Shown here: piece after piece, positions 51,591 through 61,427 of the stretch
Layout: each line of letters starts with the position of its first letter
Position numbering within the stretch: the first letter of the stretch is position 1
DNA from: ZC4RG25 sp023428365
Lineage (GTDB): Bacteria; Pseudomonadota; Alphaproteobacteria; Rhizobiales; Hyphomicrobiaceae
Length of the DNA: 64,000 nucleotides
Assembly: GCA_050283925.1 (NCBI GenBank)
Contig: JBNOAI010000004.1
Span: 248,001 to 312,000, forward strand
Direction of reading: 5' to 3'
Made by a program: the position numbers and the translations under genes
Notes under the pieces: model-generated
Told to the model about the DNA's origin: nothing
Databases searched by the model: none
What the model saw: the letters and a program-made list of their open reading frames with translations, nothing else

Positions 51591-52550
51591 ATGGACAATG
51601 GTTCTCGTGTGCCGCGATACAGTACGGGGAGCCTGTTGGCCTCGTCGCCAATAGAGTTCAAACATCTTCGCGTCTTCGTTGCGGTCGCAGAATTGGAGAG
51701 CTTTCGCAAGGCCGCCGAGAGGTTGAACATATCGCAGTCGGTTGTGAGCAAGTTCATCTCCCGGCTCGAAGATATTGTCGGTGTCGAGCTTTTTCTTCGC
51801 GATACCCGCAACATCGAGATTACGTTTGCGGGACGAGAGCTGCTCATCGCTTCGATCGAAATTCTTCGCCGGGCGGACGAAGCCTTGCTCAACGCGAGGC
51901 GCGTCAGCAGTGGCGCGAAGGGCCGCCTTGCCGTGGGCTACACAGACACCGCGATGATGGGTGAACTGCCATCCGTCGTTGCCGGCTTTCGCTCCAAGCA
52001 CCCAAACATCGTGCTGGACCTGTCCTACTTATTCACTGACCGCCAGAAGCAACTCCTGCTCGATGACGAGCTGGATATAGGCTTCATTCAGGACTTACCT
52101 GACGTTGCTGGTCTGTCCTACATGCCGTTCAGCCGCGAAGAAATTGTGGCGGTGCTCCCCGAAACGCATCCTTTAGCAAACCGAAAGAGTATCGCACTGA
52201 AGGAACTGGCAGACGAACCCTTCATCGTTGGTGTCAGGGAAATTTGGCGTCCGCTGGTCGAACAAACACTGCGGCTTTGCAAAAAAAGCGGTTTCAGACC
52301 GAAGATTGCTCACGAGGGTCAATTTCGGGACGCCATGTTCGGAATGGTGGCAGCGGGGTTTGGCGTCACCGTCTATGCCGGGACCGCCCGCAACGGCATT
52401 CGTAACGGCATTAGAATTGTCAGTCTCGATGACTGTGACGAGACAATGGACCTTTACGTGGTTTGGAAACCAGGTAGCCAAAATCCTTCGTTGCGTTTGT
52501 TGGTGTCCCATCTGCGCAAGGCCCTCGGCGCGCGCGGTGCCCTGCGCTGA
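51591..52550 (+). CDS. LysR-family transcriptional regulator
   Basis: 319 residues. N-terminal winged helix (about 20-80; FRKAAERLNISQSVVSKFI) and a LysR effector-binding domain (about 108-310). AAGGAG lies eight bases before the ATG. Divergent from the CUT1 importer/dipeptidase operon across about 170 bases that hold several AT-rich T-N11-A candidates (for example 51510-51545), so it probably activates that operon. Confidence 0.93.
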   Translation: MDNGSRVPRYSTGSLLASSPIEFKHLRVFVAVAELESFRKAAERLNISQSVVSKFISRLEDIVGVELFLRDTRNIEITFAGRELLIASIEILRRADEALLNARRVSSGAKGRLAVGYTDTAMMGELPSVVAGFRSKHPNIVLDLSYLFTDRQKQLLLDDELDIGFIQDLPDVAGLSYMPFSREEIVAVLPETHPLANRKSIALKELADEPFIVGVREIWRPLVEQTLRLCKKSGFRPKIAHEGQFRDAMFGMVAAGFGVTVYAGTARNGIRNGIRIVSLDDCDETMDLYVVWKPGSQNPSLRLLVSHLRKALGARGALR

Positions 52551-52831
52551 TGCCCTATGAACATCTTTCATGATCCATCGGGATACATGCAATGTCGGGA
52601 AATTCTGCCGACCTGACGACCGCGATCCTCGCCGCCTCGATCCGGCCTTCCTCATCCCGTGCTAGCTGTTGGTGTCGGTCTTAGCAGAATGACGGTATGT
52701 CTTTGCCGACTGATACAGGCTCGTCATTTTCCAAGGGATGGCCTCTCGACGGATGCCATGGTTTTACTCCAGATACACTGAGCATGGGCGTGGATGCGTT
52801 TGTGCTATAGTTCCGATGTCTGGAAAAACAC
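52551..52831. other. 281-base intergenic region before dusA
   Basis: No supported gene. A TATAGT hexamer at 52806-52811, about 20 bases before the dusA start, could be a -10 element, but I see no good -35 at the right spacing. Confidence 0.4.
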
Positions 52832-53827
52832 GTGCGAAATCAAATGCATAAATTCTCCGTTGCGCCCATGATGGATTGGACGGATCGGCATTGCCGGTTC
52901 TTCCATCGGCTACTGACGCGCCATGCGTTGCTCTATACGGAGATGATCACGGCCGAAGCGGTGATCCACGGCGATCAGCAGAAGCTGCTCGGATTCAGCC
53001 CGGAGGAACGGCCGCTGGCGCTGCAACTTGGCGGTTCGGATCCGCAGCGGCTTGCGATGGCCGCCAAAATCGCCGCTCGTTTTGGCTATGACGAGATCAA
53101 TCTCAATGTGGGCTGCCCGTCGGATCGGGTGCAGGAGGGCAGGTTTGGTGCGTGCTTGATGGCCGAGCCCGACCTGGTCGCGGCTGCGGTTGCGGCGATG
53201 CAGAACGCTGCGGGCGATATCCCCGTCACGGTGAAATGCCGCATCGGCATCGATGATCAGGACAGCGAAGCGGATCTCGACCGGTTCATCCGCACGGTCG
53301 CCTCGGCTGGCTGTTCGACGTTCATCGTTCACGCACGAAAAGCTTGGCTTCAGGGGCTTTCACCGAAAGAAAACCGCGAAGTGCCGCCGCTCGACTACGG
53401 CCGCGTCGTCCGGTTGAAACAGGCCTACCCGCATCTGACTATCGCTCTGAATGGGGGAATCGGCAGTCTCGATGAGGCAGCGAAACACCTGGAGCATGTC
53501 GATGGTGTAATGCTGGGCCGCGCCGCGTACCATACGCCGTATCTCCTTGCGCATGTCGATCAGCGCATCTTCGGTGATATCAACGCGCCGATAGAGCGGC
53601 GAGAGGTGATCGAGCGGCTGATGCCCTATATTGAGGCCCATCTGGCAGCTGGCGGAAAAATGCATTCGATCACCCGGCACGTCCTCGGGCTTTATCATGG
53701 AGAGGCGGGCGCACGTGCCTTCCGCAGGCACCTCAGCGGGGGTAACGTGTCGCTTGCTGAACTCAATAAGGCGCTGACGGCAGTCGATCGACGCGGTACG
53801 GATCCGGATCGTCAAGCCGCCGCATAG
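52832..53827 (+). CDS. dusA: tRNA-dihydrouridine synthase A
   Basis: 331-residue FMN enzyme that reduces U20/U20a in tRNA. APMMDWTDRHCRFFHRLL near the N-terminus, catalytic Cys in NVGCPSDRVQ near 97, and a C-terminal helical tRNA-binding domain typical of DusA. GTG 52832 or ATG 52844 may be the start. Followed closely by the TauE/SafE gene. Confidence 0.95.
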   Translation: MRNQMHKFSVAPMMDWTDRHCRFFHRLLTRHALLYTEMITAEAVIHGDQQKLLGFSPEERPLALQLGGSDPQRLAMAAKIAARFGYDEINLNVGCPSDRVQEGRFGACLMAEPDLVAAAVAAMQNAAGDIPVTVKCRIGIDDQDSEADLDRFIRTVASAGCSTFIVHARKAWLQGLSPKENREVPPLDYGRVVRLKQAYPHLTIALNGGIGSLDEAAKHLEHVDGVMLGRAAYHTPYLLAHVDQRIFGDINAPIERREVIERLMPYIEAHLAAGGKMHSITRHVLGLYHGEAGARAFRRHLSGGNVSLAELNKALTAVDRRGTDPDRQAAA

Positions 53828-53842
53828 GGGCGGAATGCAATC

Positions 53843-54676
53843 ATGGATCTTGGGATGTCGTTCGGCGCGCTCGCGCTGCTGGTGCTTGGGCTGGCCGGCG
53901 GCGGACTCTTCACGGGCATTCTTGCCGGGTTGTTCGGCGTCGGGGGCGGCGCTGTGCTGGTTCCGGTGCTGTATGAGCTGTTTTCCTGGCTAGGTGTCGA
54001 TAGTTCCGTCCGGATGCATATGACGCTCGGCACGTCGCTCGCCATCATGATTCCAACGTCGTTGAAGTCTGTGGCCGCGCATCGCGCGCGTGGTGCCGTT
54101 GATGATGCCTTTCTGCGGCGCGTCACCATTCCCGTCGTCCTGGGCGTCATCATCGGCATCCTGGTCGTGAGCGTAAGCCCGAGCTCGACACTGAAATGGG
54201 TCTGGGTGGTGTGCGCCTGTGTACTGGCGGCTAAACTGCTGTTCGGTCAGGACGGTTGGTGTTTGGGCCCGGATATTCCAAAGAGCCGCTGGGTCGAGGT
54301 CTACGCGTGGGCCGTCGGGCTCTCGTCGACACTGATGAGCACGGGTGGCGGCGCGTATATCAGCGCGCTCATGATGGCCTACGGGCGCTCCATTCATCAG
54401 GCGGTGGCCACGTCATCGGGGATAGCTCCGATGATCGCGATACCGGGTGTCCTCGGATACATGTGGGCAGGATGGGGCTCACCGCACTTGCCGACCGGGT
54501 CGCTTGGCTATGTCAATCTGATCGGTGCTGCCATCGTGATTCCGATCAGCGTGCTAGCTGCGCCGCTGGGTGTCCGCATGGCGCACGGCATTCCAAGACG
54601 AAAGCTCGAGCTGGCTTTCGGCTGTTTTCTTGGCGCGGTCGGGTTGCGATACGCGATCGACCTGATCTTCTTCTGA
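53843..54676 (+). CDS. Sulfite exporter TauE/SafE-family membrane protein
   Basis: 277 residues with about eight membrane segments. The duplicated GxxxGxxxGxGGG motif is visible near the N-terminus (LFTGILAGLFGVGGGAVL) and in the middle (SSTLMSTGGGAYISAL). Members move sulfite, sulfoacetate or similar anions. Fifteen bases after dusA. Confidence 0.92.
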   Translation: MDLGMSFGALALLVLGLAGGGLFTGILAGLFGVGGGAVLVPVLYELFSWLGVDSSVRMHMTLGTSLAIMIPTSLKSVAAHRARGAVDDAFLRRVTIPVVLGVIIGILVVSVSPSSTLKWVWVVCACVLAAKLLFGQDGWCLGPDIPKSRWVEVYAWAVGLSSTLMSTGGGAYISALMMAYGRSIHQAVATSSGIAPMIAIPGVLGYMWAGWGSPHLPTGSLGYVNLIGAAIVIPISVLAAPLGVRMAHGIPRRKLELAFGCFLGAVGLRYAIDLIFF

Positions 54677-54803
54677 CGGGCAGAACTCGCGAACCGGTCT
54701 GCGTTTGTATCGCGCACGTATCCGGCTATGCTGAATGTGAGCATTCACCACAAGCGGCGAATGCGCGTTATTCGGACGTAGGCGTCCTGTACAGCATTGA
54801 CCG

Positions 54804-55067
54804 ATGGATCTCCTCGAGGAATCGGCCCTTCATGTGGAGAAGGAATACCAGCGGCGCTTCAACGACCCGCTTGAAATAGCCGCGCGTGACCTCGATCCCG
54901 TAACCCGGGGCAAATTCATTGCCGCGCTGGAGCGGGCTTTGCAGCGGAACATGCCGCTGTTCGACTACGAGCTTGAGGAATTCGAGGTGTCGCGATGGCA
55001 ACGCCTGTGGCTAAGGCTCACGCGCTTCTCGGCCCGGCTGGTCGGTCGTAACGCGCCCGTGGTATGA
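54804..55067 (+). CDS. Small hypothetical protein
   Basis: 87 residues, acidic N-terminal half, basic and hydrophobic C-terminal end (WQRLWLRLTRFSARLVGR, possibly an amphipathic helix). The stop overlaps the next start as ATGA, suggesting coupling to the TIGR02301 gene. No family recognised. Confidence 0.6.
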   Translation: MDLLEESALHVEKEYQRRFNDPLEIAARDLDPVTRGKFIAALERALQRNMPLFDYELEEFEVSRWQRLWLRLTRFSARLVGRNAPVV

Positions 55068-55513
55068 ACCGGGTTCGATATTGGCAGTGGGCACACGGGA
55101 ATCGGCGAATGGTGAGATCTGGCCCAGGAGCGGGCTCCCGAAACCGTAAATGTGCGATCATCGGCGCGGCGGCGCTCGGGCTGCTGGTGGCCTATCCCTC
55201 CGTTGCGCAGGAGGCGCGTGGCTACGACGACAAGTTGCTACGTCTATCGGAGATCCTTGGTGCTGTGCACTACCTGCGGGAGCTGTGTGGCGCGGATGAA
55301 GGGCAGCTCTGGCGCGACCGGATGCGCGACCTGATCGACGCGGAAGGTTCGTCCGCATTGCGCCGGGCGCGGCTGACGCGGAGCTTCAACAAAGGCTATC
55401 AGGGCTATAGCCGCACCTACCGAACCTGTACGTCATCCGCCCAGACTGCGATCAATCGTTTCCTGGGCGAGGCGACCCAGCTCGCCGATGGCTTGATTCG
55501 AGACGTTCCTTGA
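55064..55513 (+). CDS. TIGR02301/DUF2385-family exported protein
   Basis: 149 residues. Signal segment AIIGAAALGLLVAYPSVAQE, then the conserved LGAVHYLRELCGADEGQLWR region and paired Cys residues (CGAD near 96, CTSS near 129) typical of this alphaproteobacterial periplasmic family of unknown function. The start may be the ATG at 55109 rather than 55064. Confidence 0.86.
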   Translation: MNRVRYWQWAHGNRRMVRSGPGAGSRNRKCAIIGAAALGLLVAYPSVAQEARGYDDKLLRLSEILGAVHYLRELCGADEGQLWRDRMRDLIDAEGSSALRRARLTRSFNKGYQGYSRTYRTCTSSAQTAINRFLGEATQLADGLIRDVP

Positions 55514-55678
55514 GTTCGCCGGCGCGTCGCCGCGCGATCAGACGGGGCGAAATCATCATATCCCCCTGACGCGATAACTCCTGATTCACACTTAATTGTT
55601 GGCCTTGCCACTCTTGGGATCGGCTGTGCTAGGGAACTGCAGGGTATCGGCAAAAGCCGAGCAGAGAATGAGAGTGAA

Positions 55679-55930
55679 ATGCAGCGTACAGCTTTCGAAA
55701 ACTCGGACAACAAGAGCGACAGCTTCAAAGCGCTGAGCCTCATCCTGGAAGCCTGGGACGAAGGTGCCGACCAAGGAATTGCACCGGAGTTGATGGCTTA
55801 TGCGGCCCTGTTTACGGCCTTGACCGACCTCGTGGCGGCGTTTGGGGAGGATGCTGTTGCCAGTCTTGCGCGCGGCCTGGACGAACGCGTGCGCCAGGGC
55901 GAATTCACCATGAATGGCACCATGCAATAG
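55679..55930 (+). CDS. Small conserved hypothetical protein
   Basis: 83 residues, acidic, helical, no signal or membrane segment. GAGAGTG precedes the ATG. I see the ALFTALTDLVAAFGEDAVA helix pattern of small rhizobial cytoplasmic proteins but cannot assign a family. Convergent with the LysE gene. Confidence 0.65.
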   Translation: MQRTAFENSDNKSDSFKALSLILEAWDEGADQGIAPELMAYAALFTALTDLVAAFGEDAVASLARGLDERVRQGEFTMNGTMQ

Positions 55931-55951
55931 GCGGTCTCTTGCTGCGGGCTT

Positions 55952-56626
55952 TCAGATCAGCCCGCTTCCCCAGCCTCCGAGGGCATTCCACGCCAGTTCA
56001 CCCATCAGCAGCACACCGAAACCAATCAGCAGGATTCCAGCGATCTGGTTGACGCGTTGCAGTTTCCCGACCGCAAACCGATGACGGATGCGGCCGATGA
56101 ATGATGACAGGCCCACCCACCACAGGAAACTCCCTGCGATGATGGCGGCGACCATCGTCAATGCGTCGACGGTCGTGCGCACTTCAACGAAGCTCGAAAC
56201 GCCTCCGAAGATGGCGAACAGGCCCAGCACCGCAGCGGGGTTCGTAATCGTGAGGAAGAACGTCTTGGGCGTGTCCCACAAGAACTCCGACAACGAGTGC
56301 GGCTCGTTATCCATGAGGGCGTGAACCCTCGGCTCGGCAAGGTAAAGCCGGACGCCGAAGACCAGCAGCGCGATGCCACCGACGAGCTGAATGGCATTGT
56401 GATAGTCTTCGATCGCTCCTGAGATGGCGCCGACGCCGAGTGCCGCAAACAGGGCGATCAACCCATCGCCCAGCATTGCCCCAAATCCTGCCGCAACTCC
56501 GCCCCAGAAGCCGCGCTCGATTGCGCGCTGAATGCAAAGTACGTTAACCGGACCCACGGGCGCAGACACAAGAACGCCGATGAAAAGCCCGACGGGAATG
56601 ATGAGGGGATTGGGGATGAACTGCAT
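55952..56626 (-). CDS. LysE-family amino acid exporter (RhtB-like)
   Basis: 224 residues, six membrane segments, N-terminal GVLVSAPVGPVNVLCIQRA motif of LysE/RhtB exporters. ATG 56626 is chosen; the open frame to 56710 adds 28 non-membrane residues. Divergent from the 212-residue hypothetical gene. Confidence 0.93.
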   Translation of the reverse strand: MQFIPNPLIIPVGLFIGVLVSAPVGPVNVLCIQRAIERGFWGGVAAGFGAMLGDGLIALFAALGVGAISGAIEDYHNAIQLVGGIALLVFGVRLYLAEPRVHALMDNEPHSLSEFLWDTPKTFFLTITNPAAVLGLFAIFGGVSSFVEVRTTVDALTMVAAIIAGSFLWWVGLSSFIGRIRHRFAVGKLQRVNQIAGILLIGFGVLLMGELAWNALGGWGSGLI

Positions 56627-56719
56627 CAGCGGATCGTCGCGACCTGGCCAGCAGCTACTAGCGCGCTTTGAAGGCAGAGCGACGCCGGCCGCACGTGCGG
56701 CCAAGAACATACGTAAAAC

Positions 56720-57358
56720 ATGCGCACGACGTTGCGCTGCAGAGGACGTCTCCTGATGGGCTGGTCTGGACGACGGATCGCGATTCGCGAAGTTTTCCTA
56801 TTGGTAGTAATGCTGGCCGGGCTTGTCCATTGGTTAGCGGCACCTAATGTGGTGCTGGCGCAAGAAAAGCGTACTGCCAGGGCCTCAAAACCTTTACCAA
56901 CCGCAACGCACGCGCTGCCACCGGCTGTGGTGGAAATGCGTGATGCTATCCTGGCAGCAGTCCAAAGCGGCAACATCGAGGACCTGCAGACGGCTTTAGA
57001 ATGGAACGAGCTCAGGCCGATCCTGTCCCACAATGCCGTCGACGATCCGATCGACTATTGGAAGAAAGTCTCAGGCGATGGCGAGGGACGGGAGATCCTG
57101 GCGATACTCGCGAATATTCTAGCTGCGGGGCATACCACGCTGCCGTTGGGCAAGGACATCGAGAACAACCTGATCTACGTCTGGCCGGCTGCAGCCGAAG
57201 CCAAGTTCGATGCCCTGACACCTGCGCAGGAAGTCGCACTGTTGCGGTTGGTTTCTCCATCCGAGCTGAAGGCGATGCGCGAGAAGAAGCGCTGGACGGG
57301 GTATCGCCTCGTAATCGGTGCGGATGGGACGTGGCATTCGTTCCAGAAGCACGAGTAA
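56720..57358 (+). CDS. Exported hypothetical protein
   Basis: 212 residues. Signal or anchor segment at about 24-48 (VFLLVVMLAGLVHWLAA ending AQE), then a soluble domain with VSPSELKAMREKKRWTGYRL and VIGADGTWHSF near the end. Either the ATG at 56720 or that at 56756 (with GAGG upstream) may be the start. Family not recognised with confidence; periplasmic location is inferred. Confidence 0.75.
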   Translation: MRTTLRCRGRLLMGWSGRRIAIREVFLLVVMLAGLVHWLAAPNVVLAQEKRTARASKPLPTATHALPPAVVEMRDAILAAVQSGNIEDLQTALEWNELRPILSHNAVDDPIDYWKKVSGDGEGREILAILANILAAGHTTLPLGKDIENNLIYVWPAAAEAKFDALTPAQEVALLRLVSPSELKAMREKKRWTGYRLVIGADGTWHSFQKHE

Positions 57359-57382
57359 AGCGTCTGTCGTCAGGTATCGGTG

Positions 57383-58435
57383 CTAAGGCTCGTCTCGGTA
57401 GTCGTGCTGCTGTCCGTTCATGTCTTCGACCCGGTAACCCTCGGCATCGCGATGGAGATGACACGGACCGATCGGAACCTTGCCTGCGCCTCCGGGAATG
57501 TCGAGGACGTAGGTTGGCTGGCACAGGCCCGAGACTCGCCCGCGCATCCCGCGCATGATGGCCTGACCCTCAACGATACTGGTGCGCAGATGGGAGGTGC
57601 CGGGCGCGAGATCGCCGTGATGCAGGTAGTACGGCTTGATCCGGCACTCGACGAAGCTGCGCATGAGTGTGCCGAGCGTCTCGGCATCATCGTTAACGCC
57701 CTTGAGCAGCACGGTCTGGCTGACCATGGGAATCCCTGCATCAACGAGCTGGGCAATAGCAGTGCGCGCGCTGGACGTCAGCTCGCGCGGATGATTGGCG
57801 TGCAAAGCGACCCAGACTGCGGCGGTCGTGCTTTTCAACGCGCTGACGAGTTCGGGCGTCACGCGATCCGGATCGACGACGGGAACGCGCGTATGCCAGC
57901 GCAACACCTTCACATGTGGAATGGCGCTGAGCATCGCAGTGATGTCGCTGATCCGGCGTGCCGACAGGATGAACGGATCGCCGCCTGTCAGGATCACCTC
58001 CCAGATCTCCGGATGATCTCGAATGTAATCGCAGGCTACTGTGAGCTGCTCAGTCGTCAGCGTGCGGCCCTGGCCGGGACCGACCATTTCGCGCCGAAAA
58101 CAGAAGCGGCAATAGACCGGGCAGACGCCGCACACCTTGAGGAGCACGCGATCCGGATAGCGATGCACGAGGCCAGGCAGCGGGGAATGAGGTTCATCGC
58201 CGATGGGGTCGGCGTTCTCTTCCGGCGTCGTGACAAGCTCGCGAGGATCGGGGACGAACTGGGTAGCAATGGGATCGAGCGGATCAGCGACGTCGATAAG
58301 CTCGGCCATAGCAGGAGTGATCGAGACCGCATAGCGTGCGGCAACCCGTTCGAGCTGCTGCAACTCACTCGGCTCAATCAATCCAGCGGCGGCAAGCTCC
58401 GCCGCGCTGATGATGGTCTTGTCGATCCGGCTCAT
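57383..58435 (-). CDS. epmB: EF-P beta-lysylation protein EpmB (lysine 2,3-aminomutase-like)
   Basis: 350-residue radical SAM/PLP enzyme that makes beta-lysine for EF-P modification. The CxxxCxxC cluster motif is CPVYCRFC; GGDPF and LLKGVND follow. It lacks the extra domains of clostridial KamA, matching EpmB length (about 340). It lies just after epmA and faces efp. Confidence 0.92.
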   Translation of the reverse strand: MSRIDKTIISAAELAAAGLIEPSELQQLERVAARYAVSITPAMAELIDVADPLDPIATQFVPDPRELVTTPEENADPIGDEPHSPLPGLVHRYPDRVLLKVCGVCPVYCRFCFRREMVGPGQGRTLTTEQLTVACDYIRDHPEIWEVILTGGDPFILSARRISDITAMLSAIPHVKVLRWHTRVPVVDPDRVTPELVSALKSTTAAVWVALHANHPRELTSSARTAIAQLVDAGIPMVSQTVLLKGVNDDAETLGTLMRSFVECRIKPYYLHHGDLAPGTSHLRTSIVEGQAIMRGMRGRVSGLCQPTYVLDIPGGAGKVPIGPCHLHRDAEGYRVEDMNGQQHDYRDEP

Positions 58436-58467
58436 GGCGGCTTTGGGCCCGTTTTTCGGCTTGAATG

Positions 58468-59529
58468 TCAAGCGCCCCCCGCATCCAGCAGCGGCAAAGG
58501 CGTCCACAACACCTGTTCAATATCGGTCGCGCCGGTTGCCAGCATCACCAGACGGTCGAAGCCAAGCGCGATACCTGACGCTGGCGGCATGTGTTCGAGC
58601 GCGGCCAGGAAGTCTTCGTCGATTGGGTAACGTTCACCGTAAATACGGGCCTTTTCGGCCATGGCGGTCTCGAACCGGTGGCGCTGCTCGGCCGGATCAG
58701 TCAATTCGCCGAACGCGTTCGCCAGTTCCACGCCGCAGGCATACAACTCGAACCGCTCCGCCACGCGCGGATCTTCCGGTTTGGGGCGCGCGAGGGCTGC
58801 CTCGCTGACGGGGTAGGCATCGAGGATGGTCGGTCGCATTTGCCCGAGACGTGGCTCGATCCGTTCAACGATAACGCGGCTGAAGATATCGGCCCATGTG
58901 TCGTCGGCTGCGACGCGGATGCCGGCCTCGCAGGCCGCCGCCGCCAGGGCGTCGCGGTTGTCCAATGCGGCCAGCAGGTCGATTCCGGCCATTGAGGTAA
59001 ACGCCTCCGCTACGCTGATCCGTTCAGGCGGCAGCGACGCCTCAATACTGATACCGCGGTGAGTGAAACGCGTGGCCCCGGCTGCCTCGGCGGCAACTCG
59101 GAGCAAGGCCGCGCAGTCGTCCATCAGCGTCTCGTAGCTCTCGTGTGCGCGATACCACTCGAGCATGGTGAATTCCGGATGGTGGCGCTGACCGCGCTCA
59201 CGATTACGGAACACCGGCGCAAACGTGAATAGGCGGGTTTCTCCGGCTGCCAGGAGCTTCTTGCAGGCAAATTCGGGCGAGGTGTGCAGGTAGAGCGGAC
59301 TGTGAGAGCCATCTGGGGCTGTCAGGGCGGTCTCGAAGGCATGCAGATGGGTTTCGTTGCCGGGCGAGGTCTGCAGAATGGCCGTATCGACCTCGATGAA
59401 GCCTTGAGCCTCAAACCAGCGCCTCAACGCTGCCTTGATCCGCCCGCGTGCCAGGAGAAAAGGGCGGCGGTCTGCGTGCCTATCCCGATCCCACCAGGGT
59501 GATGATGCAGGGGTGTTCAGGCCAGGCAT
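58468..59529 (-). CDS. epmA: EF-P--lysine ligase EpmA (GenX/PoxA)
   Basis: 353 residues, a class II lysyl-tRNA-synthetase catalytic domain without the anticodon-binding domain. Motif 2 region FRNRERGQRHHPEFTMLEWY and motif 3 GIALGFDRLVML are intact. It attaches beta-lysine to EF-P Lys34. Divergent from efp. Confidence 0.95.
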   Translation of the reverse strand: MPGLNTPASSPWWDRDRHADRRPFLLARGRIKAALRRWFEAQGFIEVDTAILQTSPGNETHLHAFETALTAPDGSHSPLYLHTSPEFACKKLLAAGETRLFTFAPVFRNRERGQRHHPEFTMLEWYRAHESYETLMDDCAALLRVAAEAAGATRFTHRGISIEASLPPERISVAEAFTSMAGIDLLAALDNRDALAAAACEAGIRVAADDTWADIFSRVIVERIEPRLGQMRPTILDAYPVSEAALARPKPEDPRVAERFELYACGVELANAFGELTDPAEQRHRFETAMAEKARIYGERYPIDEDFLAALEHMPPASGIALGFDRLVMLATGATDIEQVLWTPLPLLDAGGA

Positions 59530-59685
59530 CGGCCGCTCCCACCGTCCACCGGTTGCACGATGTGACGCGCCTGGTCTTGGTTTCGGCCTCTGATCGCGCT
59601 ATGAACCGGCGCGAACTGATTGTGGTCCGCACTGACCGAGCCCTCGCGCCGGCCGCGGATTCCGGAAGAATGAACGGAGAATTTT

Positions 59686-60255
59686 GTGGCAAAAATCATC
59701 GCAAGCTCGGTCCGCAAGGGCAATGTGCTCGAGATCGACGGCAAGCTATGCGTCGTCATGAAGGCGGAAAATATCCATCCCGGCAAGGGTACGCCGGTTA
59801 CGCATCTGGAAATGCGCCGCATTGCCGATGGCGTCAAGGTGACGGAGCGCTATCGCACGACGGAGCAGGTCGAGCGCGCCTACCTTGAAGAACGCGACCT
59901 CAACTATCTCTATGAAGACGAGACCGGCTACACCTTCATGCACCCCGAAACCTTCGATCAGATCCTGGTAGCGAAGGATATTCTGGGCGATCAGGCGGTC
60001 TACTTGCAGGAAGGCATGACCTGCACTGTCAGCCTGCACGAAGGCAATCCGGTCTCTATCGAACTGCCGCAGCGCGTGGTGTTCGAGATCGTCGAGGCTG
60101 ATCCTGTCGTGAAGGGCCAGACGGCGTCGTCGTCCTATAAGCCCGCTGTTCTCTCCAACGGTCAGCGCATCATGGTTCCGCCGCACATCGGCACCGGAAC
60201 CCGCGTCGTCGTCATGACCGCCGACGGCAGCTACGTCGAACGCGCCAAGGACTGA
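59686..60255 (+). CDS. efp: Elongation factor P
   Basis: 189 residues, GTG start (59686) with GGAGA upstream. Lys34 in ENIHPGKGTP is the modification site. EF-P relieves ribosome stalling at polyproline. The presence of epmA and epmB directly upstream on the other strand shows the beta-lysylation type of modification. Confidence 0.97.
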   Translation: MAKIIASSVRKGNVLEIDGKLCVVMKAENIHPGKGTPVTHLEMRRIADGVKVTERYRTTEQVERAYLEERDLNYLYEDETGYTFMHPETFDQILVAKDILGDQAVYLQEGMTCTVSLHEGNPVSIELPQRVVFEIVEADPVVKGQTASSSYKPAVLSNGQRIMVPPHIGTGTRVVVMTADGSYVERAKD

Positions 60256-60275
60256 GACGTCGATTCCGGCGCACG

Positions 60276-60293
60276 GGGCAGTCGAGGCTGCCC
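60276..60293 (+). terminator. Weak hairpin after efp
   Basis: GGGCAG (60276-60281) and CTGCCC (60288-60293) with a six-base loop, 20 bases after the efp stop, followed by a short T/C-rich stretch. Possible terminator. Confidence 0.35.
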
Positions 60294-60369
60294 TCATCTC
60301 TAATCAGTGGGCTTGCCTTATCAGGTGCGGTAAATCTCCTAGGATAAAAAACCGGGAGACTGAAACGCC

Positions 60370-61421
60370 ATGCCTGATATCGCAGTCGATGTTCTGCGCC
60401 CCTTCATTGCGACCATCTTCGAGAAAGCGGGTTCTGAGCGCGCCGAGGCGGGCTGATCGCCAAGCGGCTTGTGGATGCCAATCTCGCTGGGCACGACTCG
60501 CACGGTGTCGTTCGCGCATCCTCGTACATCGGCTGGTTGAGAGAAGGTAAGGTCAAGCCGAACACGCATGTCCGCGTGATCAATGAAAGCGATGCGTTCG
60601 CCATTCTCGATGGCCAGTCGGGATATGGACAGGTGGTCGGCACCGAGGCGATGGACATCGGGATCGCCAAGGCTCGTAAGACCGGTGTGGCGCTGATCGG
60701 CCTGCGGCATGCTCATCACATCGGCCGCATCGGTGACTGGGCCGAGCAGTGTGCGGCGGCCGGTCTCGCATCGATGCATTACGTCAACGTCGTGCACTAC
60801 GGGCCGATTGTAGCGCCGTTCGGTGGTGCGGAACGACGGTTTTCGACCAATCCGATCTGTCTCGGAATGCCGCGCCCGGGGCAGGATCCGGTGATCCTCG
60901 ATTTCGCGACGTCACAGGTTGCAGAAGGAAAGGTGCTCGTCGCGCGCAACAAGGGTGTGGATCTGCCCGAGGGCTGTATTCTCGATAGCGAGGGCAGGCC
61001 GTCGGTCAATCCGAACGATCTCTATGGCCCGCCGGAAGGAACGCTGCTGCCGTTCGGGATGCACAAGGGTTCGGGTCTGGCGATTTTCGCGGACATCTTC
61101 GCCGGAGCGCTGGCCGGCGGCGGATGCGGGCATGACGGACATCCAATGACTCAGCAAGTCCACAACAACATGCTGTCGGTCATCATGGACGTCGAGCGCA
61201 TTGCGGGCGCCGAGGCCGCCGAGCGTGAGGTCGCCGCCTTCCTCAAATGGGTGAAGAGCGCGCGCCCGCAGGTGCCGGGCACTGAGATCCTCGTGCCCGG
61301 CGAGCCTGAGCGTCGCGCTCGCGCGCATCGATTGGCGCACGGTATCCCGATCGACGCGACGACATGGGCGGCAATCACGGATGCCGCCAAGAGCGTCGGC
61401 ATTACGGAGATCCCGGCGTAG
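60370..61421 (+). pseudogene. Ldh2/MdhC-family malate/L-lactate dehydrogenase, frameshifted
   Basis: The family N-terminus is found in one frame from ATG 60370 (MPDIAVDVLRPFIATIFEK), which stops at TGA 60454-60456. The rest continues in another frame from about 60450 (LIAKRLVDANLAGHDSHGVV) to the stop at 61421. Adding one base in the GGG run near 60450 would join them into a full-length protein of about 350 residues. The catalytic His in GHDSHG is intact. Either a true pseudogene, a sequencing error in a homopolymer, or expression from the internal GTG 60471 as a truncated protein. GGGAGA precedes the ATG. The family uses NAD(P) on hydroxy acids. Confidence 0.85.
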
Positions 61422-61427
61422 CACCGA

